A stretch of DNA of 64,000 bases from Turritopsis dohrnii (Eukaryota > Cnidaria > Hydrozoa > Anthoathecata > Oceaniidae): the NCBI GenBank assembly GCA_027922465.2, contig BQMF02000117.1, positions 434,001 to 498,000 on the forward strand, given 5' to 3'. Shown here one piece after another: positions 45,801 through 54,800 of the stretch. The first letter of the stretch is position 1. Each line of letters begins with the position of its first letter. The notes under the pieces are model-generated. The model saw only the letters and a list, made by a program, of their open reading frames with translations. It was not told the origin of the DNA and made no database searches. The position numbers and the translations under genes were made by a program.

Positions 45801-48800
45801 CTATAGTAAATTAGAAAGATATAGTATTAATGATAACTTGCGATGAGAAAGTTAACCTATATACTATCTTATTATACAGTGGCAGATCTAGAGGTATGTC
45901 GAAATTTGTGTAGGAGAGTGTTAGCAATCTAACCATAAAGGAAAAGCGTCCAAATAATCCCATTGGAAATATAAATTGAATTCACAAATTATGTTAATGC
46001 TCTCATACACAAATTTCGACATACCTCTAGATCCACCACTGTTACATATCATAAAATATATGCATTGCATAAAGTGAATGTAAGATTTTAAAAATTAAAT
46101 ACATATCTCAAAAACTGGGAGTAAGTAATACTAACAAGAGGCTTTTTGATCTCTATCATATTGGTTCATATCATTTTGGACACAGGATCCTTTTAAAGTT
46201 CTTTAATTCAAAACCAGACAGTCATCTCGAACCAAGAAAAATTATATACTGAACTGTACAAATAAGTTACCAGGTTGAGATACTGGTGCTAAAAAAACCA
46301 TGCAGCTGCCTACGCAAAACAACTCAGAAAAATAACAATGACTTTGTGTATTATAAACTCAGTCATTCAAACGTAACTCCATAACATTTTTACAGATGTA
46401 TTTTTGGTTAACAGAAACAGATACCAAAAATATTTATATACATCATTAATCAATAAAGAAAAGGCTTCGGTTCAGTTGACACAAACAAACTTATTATACA
46501 TAGCTGAGCTAATAATTAACTGTCGTCATACTTATGGTCAACGAATTATGGTGCTAATGATCCATGCTAATCATTTATATTACATAAAATAAAACACTTG
46601 CTTTAAAGCAGCCACAATCTTTTCATTTCGCATAAGCAAAAGAAGAGACATGACTCGAAAAAAATGCTTTTCCTAGATTTTGAAGTCTGTTTTCAACAGA
46701 TGTATTAAGTGAATTCAAAATTTCCTAATTAATACTTCATTATTGCTATCAAAAGCTGCAACGATGTTTTCTAGCGAATCCATGTTGAACTGGGTCTAAT
46801 TCGAAGGTCTCCCACGTCGTTTTGTGCAGATTTGGTGACCATTCATTCAATAAAGTGTGTAAACCCATGGTTGTACCTTAGGCAAATTTTCTTCTGGTTC
46901 ATTCAATAAAGTGTTAACCCATGGTTGTACCTTAGGCAAATTTTCTTCCAGTTCATTCATTAAAGTGTGTAAACCCGGGGCTCCTTAGGCAAATTTTCTT
47001 CGCCTAGGTGAGCGTTAGGCACTAGTCTGTGTTGTCAATGTAACTATGAGAAGTCGTTTTCCGGGCAGAATCAATACCTATAAACTCAAGCTGTAAAAAA
47101 CATTAATTTGTAACATCATGGCGCGCGCGCCGCGCCTCGCCGGAGAATAATCCTATTTGCGAAAAAGAAAGGATATCGGATTGATGCGGGAATCTCTTGA
47201 TATTTTCGATTATTTTCTGATTATTGTAATACAATACCTTTTTCAATTTGTGAAAAACATTATTTAACTGATTTTGGGTTAGGCATTTGCCTAAGTTGCC
47301 TAACCCTGGATCCGCCCCTGGTAGTAAACACCTTTAAGTTTGGAGTGAGCCATAATTAGGTCAAACACGTGAAGGTCTTCACCAGGTAACTTTTCAAGGG
47401 CTGTCAGGTGGCTGTATAATTAAGACCAAAATCGCGCATGCGCAGTAAAAAAGACGTTAATATGAGCTGAATGAGCCGTAATTAGGAAAAACACACTAAG
47501 GTCTTCGCCAAGTAATTTTTCCAGTGCCATCGGGTGGCTGTGTAAAAAGCCTGCAATTTGCGCATGCGCATTTACAGCATGTTAGTACACGTAAAATCAG
47601 TCATAATTAGGCAAAACACATGAACGTCTTTACCAGGTAACTTTTCAAAGGCTATCAGGTGGCCATATAATAAAACCAAAAATCGCGCATGCGCAGTGGA
47701 ACACCCGGATACCATAACCTAAGTGAGCCATAATTGAGCAAACCTCATTGAAGTCTTCACTACGTAATTTTTCAGTGCTATCAGGTGGCTCCGTGATAAG
47801 CCTGGAATTTGTACATGCGCAGTAAGAGACTGTCAATAAAAGAAAAATGGGTCATAAAGAGGCGAAACGCATAAATGTCTTCATCAATTAGTTTTGTAAG
47901 GGCTGTTAAGTAGCCATAGAATGAAACCAAAAATCGCTCATGCGCAGTAGAAATATACTTGTATGATGTTAATGAGTCATACTAAGTTACAACGCTCGAA
48001 GGTCTTAACCAGATAACTGTTAAAACACTATAAATTCAGGCTATTGTTTGCCATCATTATGTTGCGCAATATTTTTTTGCGGAATAAAAATCTTCACTAA
48101 AAGTATATGTCAGTTCTCCTTAACATTTACTTTCAAATAAACAAGCTCCAGGTAATCCTGACATGAACTTACATTTGTCAAGTCATTGACATGAGCAAGT
48201 TGTCTCTGTTAATAAAATCACCGTATGTGGCAGAGTAAGTGGTGCAGTTTTGCACTTAGAGACGTTATTGAAAAGTGCGCAAAGACCAACAAAAATTGGT
48301 AGGCGTGTGAAGTGGAATAGTGCGCTTATAACTCTATTGGCTGCTGGGCATGGGTGGTATATAATTAAAAGTATAGCTTGGCCGTAAATTTATACTGCTA
48401 GACAATTTTGCAAAAGATCATTCTACATGCTCCGTTATCCTTCAATGGAGGATATTTTAAAACTCAAATTTTAAAAAGTCAAGTTTTTCTAAAAATCGCG
48501 AAAGTTTTTTCAACAACAAGAAATTCTCAAATAACAAGGAATACAAGAACGGAGTGGTTTTAGTTAATTTTTAGGGATGTCCTGAGGTACAAACAGAGAG
48601 AGGGAGAGAGACAGAGTGAGAGAGAAGAATTTCATTTTTGTTTTTTATCTATTTGATTCTTTAACATTGAGTTACTCATCAATAATTACACAATTTTCTG
48701 ATTGTGTCTTCTTACTCTTCTTGCTACCACCCAAAAACATTTCACGAATATCTCTACTTCCAATTGAAGCTGGGTCAAAAGTAGTTATTTTCTTTCTTTT

Positions 48801-51800
48801 GTTTTTTTTCGTCGAAGTGAAAAGAAATGAAATGAAGAAATGAATGACTCGCTCTAAAATGAACTAAGACAATCTTTACTTTATTTCTATTTACATTTCG
48901 ATAGTTTTTTTGCAAGAAAGTTAAGAATTCTTAAAATAATTAAAAAAAAAAAATTCTTCATTCATTGTCATTCCCGAAAGTTTTTTCCGCCGAAAGTATA
49001 GTTTTTGGAGGATTCGCGAAAGTTTTATCAGTAAAATTTATTCTAAAATTGTTATTCGCGAAAGTTAAATTCGCGAAATTTCGCGATTTTCCATCCTCGC
49101 GAAACTTTCTGCCCGCGAAACGTTCTGCCCTTAAAGTACCTTCAAACAAACACTTCTTACGTTTTGTTACCAGTACTGAAAATACATGTATATTTACATG
49201 AACTTTACTTTTCTTGTCATAATTCTATCCAAATGTTTTCACTGCGCATGCGCGAAATTGGGATTTATTACATGGCCACTTCATAACACCTGAAATATTA
49301 TATGATGAAAACCTTGATGTGTTTTGCCTAATTATGGCTCATTTACCTCATACTAACATATTTCTACTGCGCATGCGCGATTTTTGGTTTTATTATATGG
49401 CCACCTGATAGCCTTTGAAAAGTTATCTGGTGAAGACGTTCATGTGTTTTGCCTAATTATGACTGATTTTACGTGTACTAACATGCTGTGAATACGCATG
49501 CGCAAATTTCAGACTTATTACACAGCCACCTGGTAGCACTGGAAAAATTACTTGGCGAAGACCTTAGTGTGTTTTTCCTAATTACGGCTCATTCAGCTCA
49601 TATTAGGGTCTTTTTTACTGCGCATGCGCGATTTTGGTTTTAATTATGCAGCCACCTGATAGCCCTTGAAAAGTTACCTGGTGAAGACCTTTACGTGTTT
49701 GGCCTAATTATGGCTCATTCCAACCTTACAGGTGTTTACTACATTTGTGGTAGGTTTACTACATTTGACGGAGTTACTATATTTGTCGTAGATTTTTACT
49801 ACATTTAGCGTTACTACATTTGACGGAGATTTTTACTACATTTCACGGAGTTACTACATTTGTCGTAGAAAATTTACTACATTTAACGGAGTTACCACAT
49901 TTGACGGAGTTACTACATTTGACGGTGTAACAAGAATGGTTTTTATCTACAGTCGAACCAGAGGCGTAGCTAGGGTCAGTCAAAAAAACCTGGAGGAGTT
50001 CAACATTATGATATTTCTTTTCAGTCTTAAGTATCGATTAGGTTACTTGCACGCCTTCCTTTTCTACTTTAAATGACTTAACTCTCCTCCACAAATTTTG
50101 ACTGACCTCTGGCTACGCCTCTGCGAACTCTCTCTAATTCGAACAAATTTCATGTTCCCTTTAGCGATAATCTCTTTGTAAACGAGCTGCCGTAATTCGA
50201 ACTTTCCATAAATCGAACGTTTTCTTCGACCCCTTGGGTGTTCGAATTAGAGATAGTTGGCTTAATCCTCAAGAGCGACAATTACTTTGACTATAGGAAT
50301 ATAAATTGTACAATATATTATCCGGAAGACATTTTTGCTTGTGATCACTGCAGATCTTTTATGGAAACAATAGTCTTACACCTGAAGCGCAACATAGCTC
50401 CTGCAGAAACCAGCCTTAAAATGGTCAATGTAAGTGTTGACCGAACAACTGTTATGTTATGAATTTCAACATCACAAATTTTTAACATTTCAGATAATTC
50501 AGGAGCAAACGTAAGCACCACTTTTTATGAAAAAATCCACACCATTATGTTTTTGCTGCTATGGAAGAATACAATCAAATGACAATAACTGTAAGATTAA
50601 AAATATCCGTACATATTATTGTTTGGTCTTAAATACTTGAATTAGAAAATACATTTCGTGATTTTTAAAAGAATGTTCGGGGATGTGAAAACTTATATTA
50701 TTTTCAATGACATACATTTGAAAACTAAACAAGAAGCCGCGTGGCTTGAAGACTTTAGGACGTCGGAAAATTGTACAGTTAGTCTTTGGCAATGTTAAAG
50801 TAGGTCCCATAGAGACAACCAAAGGATAAAATATGTTACAAATTTTAATGATGAATGAAACGGCTACTTTAATCGGAGAAACTTTCGCGAGAGAAAATTT
50901 TGCGAACGAGCGATTTTAAATTTTTCGAGGGATAAACTTCGCGCAAGTTTCTCTGATTAAAGTGGTCCGTACGACAAATTAGGCGCGCTTATCTGAAGCA
51001 CGATATCGTACCCTGAAAAGGAAAATGAAAGGGAATGTAAAAAAAAAGAAGGAATAAGATTTACTGTGCGTTTACATGAGAGCCGTACTGAACTCAAACC
51101 GGTTTGAGATTTCAACCGGTTTGAAATCGACCTTCTGTTTACATGAGAAATTTCGATACGGTCTTGGCGAGTGTTCGCGAGTAACAATCGAAACAATAGA
51201 TTTTACTAGTTTCTAGTTCTCTCTACGAGCGCATTTACATGAGAGCCGTACTGAAATCACACATGTTTGAGATTTCAGTACGGGTAGAAATATTTTCTGT
51301 GCATAATAGAATAAACTTAGCACATTCTGTATTTTTGTTTCATAGGTGTCAGCAAAATTTAATTAATATGCGCATGCTTGTTAACACATTTTATAATAAA
51401 ACAATGAAATGTGAAAACTTTCACACCTTTTCAAGCCGTATCGAAATTTCAAACCTATTTGAGAAATAGGTTTGAAATCATCACGGGTAAAATTTCAGTA
51501 CGGCCGTTATCATGTAAACACTGCTGAAGGTTTGACTAGGAACCGTACTGAAATAAGAACCCGTATTGAAACTCGATACGGGAGGATTGAAAATTCAACC
51601 CGTACTGAGTTCAGTACGGCCTTCATGTAAACGCACTCATTGAATTTTAAGCGCAATCATAATCTTTAATACAACCAAATGAACTGATTATAAAACTCAT
51701 TTTTATATTAAAAAGCTGTTGTTTTTTTAAAGTAAAACTTAAGGTAAAACTAAAATTTATAGGTAACAACAAAAGTTCTTTCAGTCTCTCATCTACAAAC

Positions 51801-54800
51801 GGGTAACAATTGGTTTGATTTGATTTTCTTCATGAAATTACTACAGAAAACAATGCTTACTAGCGTTCAAGCGTTCGATTCACGTCAAGAATCGAAGACA
51901 TCCAGTGATTCCACAGCGTTTTAAATGTAGCTTAGGGTCTTGTGACGTGCGTTTAATTAAAGTTAAGCAACAAATTGAGCACATCAAGTGATATCACCGT
52001 TCAACAGCACATTTAATGTAATTTCTTGCGTTGTTTAAGAAATGGTCAGCCTGAATGAACAAATTTCGTTTGGTAACAGTCGCATTCGTGCACCGGCAAA
52101 TTTCAACTTCTGAAAAGCGAAAAGAAAAGTAAAGAAATTGTTTTAATTCTCCGTATCTACGAATTTGATATACCGTTACGGAAGTAATTTTCACAGGAAA
52201 TAAATTTCGCGAATTTTCGAAAAAAACCGCAAAATTAAATTCTCGCGAAAATTTTAAAAATTGAAGGCTTTCCCGAAACTTGCGAAATTTAATTATCACA
52301 AAAAAGAACTTTGCTAGCTAAAGATATCAATGCGATTATTTCGCGAAAATTAATTTCGTAATTCATGAATCAAAATTGTTCTTACCTTTTCAATGCTTTA
52401 TGTGATGTCATCATGAACTCTGATCAGTCAAGTTAGGTTTAATGACACTGAAAATAAACAATGACATGTATTTATAGTCTCATTTGTTAGTCTACTGGTA
52501 AAAAAAAATTTAAATGCTTTTACACTTTTAACTTTCCTGAAACACAACCAGAAGTGTTCCATGATAATTCAACAACAAAAAAAATCTTCCTACCTGAACG
52601 AAAAAAGAGATCTTTTATCAAAGAATGTCTAACAGAAATGAGAATTTCAATTAAGTATTTCAAAACAATATTGTTATAGAAACAGCATTTACCTTTATTG
52701 GTACATGAAACTTGAACTTTGAATCAAGATCAAACAACTAAATGTAATTGTACAACTTCCATGTTCTACTTGCTACGTTTCAGTATTCCCACCAAATTAT
52801 GCACAACCATTTTGTTGAAAAGCCATGTCGTCATGGTCATTTATGATTTTCTGATTACAGTTTCATTTACTTAACCAAAGTATGAAAATTACTCAGTTCA
52901 CATTAACAATAGGCGTAGTAGTATAGTGGTCATCGTACTTGCCATCCGACTGGGAGGTCCAGGTTCGATACCCAGTGCGTCACTACGATTCACATGGCAA
53001 GTGAATGTTCCTTCGCCCGACTCGACCCATGCCATGTGAGGGAAACTGGGTACCACAGCTCTGATACAAGAGAGTGGGTAGATATTTCAGACATTGCGGC
53101 GTGTTGTGGCTCTCACGAGGTTCTACACCTGCAAGAACTCAAGTTCTCCCGTGTAGTATGAGTGTCATTGTATATGTCATGACTCCACAGCTCCCCCCTG
53201 CGGGGTTACATTGTCTGTTCAGGGGCTGTGATTCCTACTCCTTCGTGGGTAGGACCCATTCCGGGACACCGGAGGGCATATATCTATCTATCTATCTATT
53301 GACAATTACAGTAATATTGAATTAAAAGAACACAAAAAGACAAATAAAACATAAAGGGGCTGTTCATATGGAAGCGAGCTGTCCGGTTGACCGAGCTGGC
53401 TTGGTTGGACGAGATCTCGCTTCCTTTAGAAATACATAGAAAAACAAAATTGTGTTCATACGTGAACCAGGCCAGCCCGTCTTGTCAATCTCGGTTAATT
53501 TGGCCGAGATCTCGTCTAGGCGGGATGGAAATTTCTCATGTGAACACTCCATCATGGTCAACCGGGATGTAATATTAATAAACACATGATGCAAACAAAC
53601 ATTCATCTCGGCTGAGCGGGATGGAATACCTGCCATATGAGCACGGGATGACAATCACCCTGCCTAACCAAGCCAGCCCAGTCAAACGGGACAGCCCGCC
53701 TCCATATGAATAGCCCCTTATATTTTAAACATCTCACTGTTCTACAATAAAGACAACAGTTGCAAACAACACAAATGTATCCCTGACATAATCTGTCGAT
53801 TAAATTTCATTGTTCAAATGCAGCATTAAGTAATCGAAATTTCAGGCTGATTCGAACGTAATACGTCATAAAATCAAACACTCGATTGTCAAATTTAAAT
53901 CTCAATGGAATAAAAACAAAATAGCTTTTCGTGATTTTGTAAAGAAATAGAGTTGAGTAAATGCAAAAAAACCCAAACAAATCAAGAAAAAATGAATACT
54001 AAAATCAAACATGGAAGGAGAAAAATTTATTCCTTTTCGTCTAGCTTTTTAGATCATTTCTAGTAAATTATAGTAAACTTCTGAATTCTTTCACGACAAA
54101 AGCGGAAGCAATTTCGAGTATTTCCCTTAATCTATTTTAATCAAAACATTCATTTTCTCACTTTTAAACAGTCAATTCATTAATGTGTGATGTTTCTATC
54201 ATGAAGATTTCTACCATTTTGTGGCAGATAAACAGAGATTCAGCTATCAACATATCGAAGCACAATCTATACTTTTACTACAATCCCGCAAAGATTTTAT
54301 CTTTTTTAATCATGTTTTTTTTGAGATTCTATGCTCAATGCATAGGGATCTGCTTAGAATTTTTATTTTTAACTTTTGAAACTTCAGTGGTTTTTCTCAT
54401 CCTGCACTTTGCTTTTCGAAATTCTCTCCCTACAATTAGCTTTCGCAAAATCTGATGCATTTCTTCTTATTATTATTTCCTTTTCTGCATTTTCCTTTTT
54501 CATTAGCAGCTCTCTTTCTTTTCCGATCTTCCACCTTAGAATATTCATTTTGAAGATTTTCTGAAGTACCATCTTCCAAAATGTCAGCACAAATACTTTT
54601 TTGTTTCAAAGGGACAGACACACCAGTTTCATTAACATATGTGGAAATCAAATAATTTTCAAGGTCATTTTTTGTTTTAAATTTCAGTTATATATATTGA
54701 GAAAACATTAGCAGTTGACTGAACAAATACATCTTTGCTATGTGAATCAAATTAAGAGTAAATTTTTTTTGTTCTAATAACAGAAATGCAATATCCTTTA

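Larger units (their letters stand above)
44690..47320. mobile_element. 2.6-kb hAT5-like element, TSD GTAGT
   Basis: The ends read CAGGGGCGGATCTAGGATTT and ...CCTAACCCTGGATCCGCCCCTG. GTAGT is duplicated at 44,685-44,689 and 47,321-47,325. The uninterrupted sequence is seen in the right arm of the surrounding foldback (AAATGTAGTAAACACCT), proving the insertion. CAG-starting TIRs and a 5-bp duplication fit hAT5-type elements. No long transposase frame is present, so it is non-autonomous or decayed. Confidence 0.8.
44516..49932. mobile_element. 5.4-kb foldback element, TSD AGAAT, host of nested insertions
   Basis: Starts TGTTACACCGTCAAATGTAG and ends with its complement. AGAAT is directly repeated at 44,511-44,515 and 49,933-49,937. 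Each arm opens with tandem variants of an 18-bp ACTACATTTGACGGAGTT motif (about 175 bp left, 200 bp right), followed by an array of ~120-bp units. Removing the hAT5-like insert leaves about 2.8 kb. The central part (48.0-49.2 kb) has no recognisable coding sequence. Superfamily unknown. Confidence 0.75.

Noticed and set aside
47330..48015. CRISPR-like or satellite array
   Set aside because: The ~120-bp units are inside a transposon arm and recur inverted in the other arm.
52913..52985. tRNA gene
   Set aside because: A and B boxes are present, but the acceptor stem does not pair and the sequence continues as a 390-bp SINE with a tail.
53364..53654. 96-codon minus-strand frame
   Set aside because: Within the TTA-type MITE; composition follows its palindromes.
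54436..54651. Possible exon of a receptor paralogue (minus strand, lysine-rich, NEYSKVED)
   Set aside because: No acceptor AG or start context upstream and no phase-compatible partner; kept only as an unproven frame.
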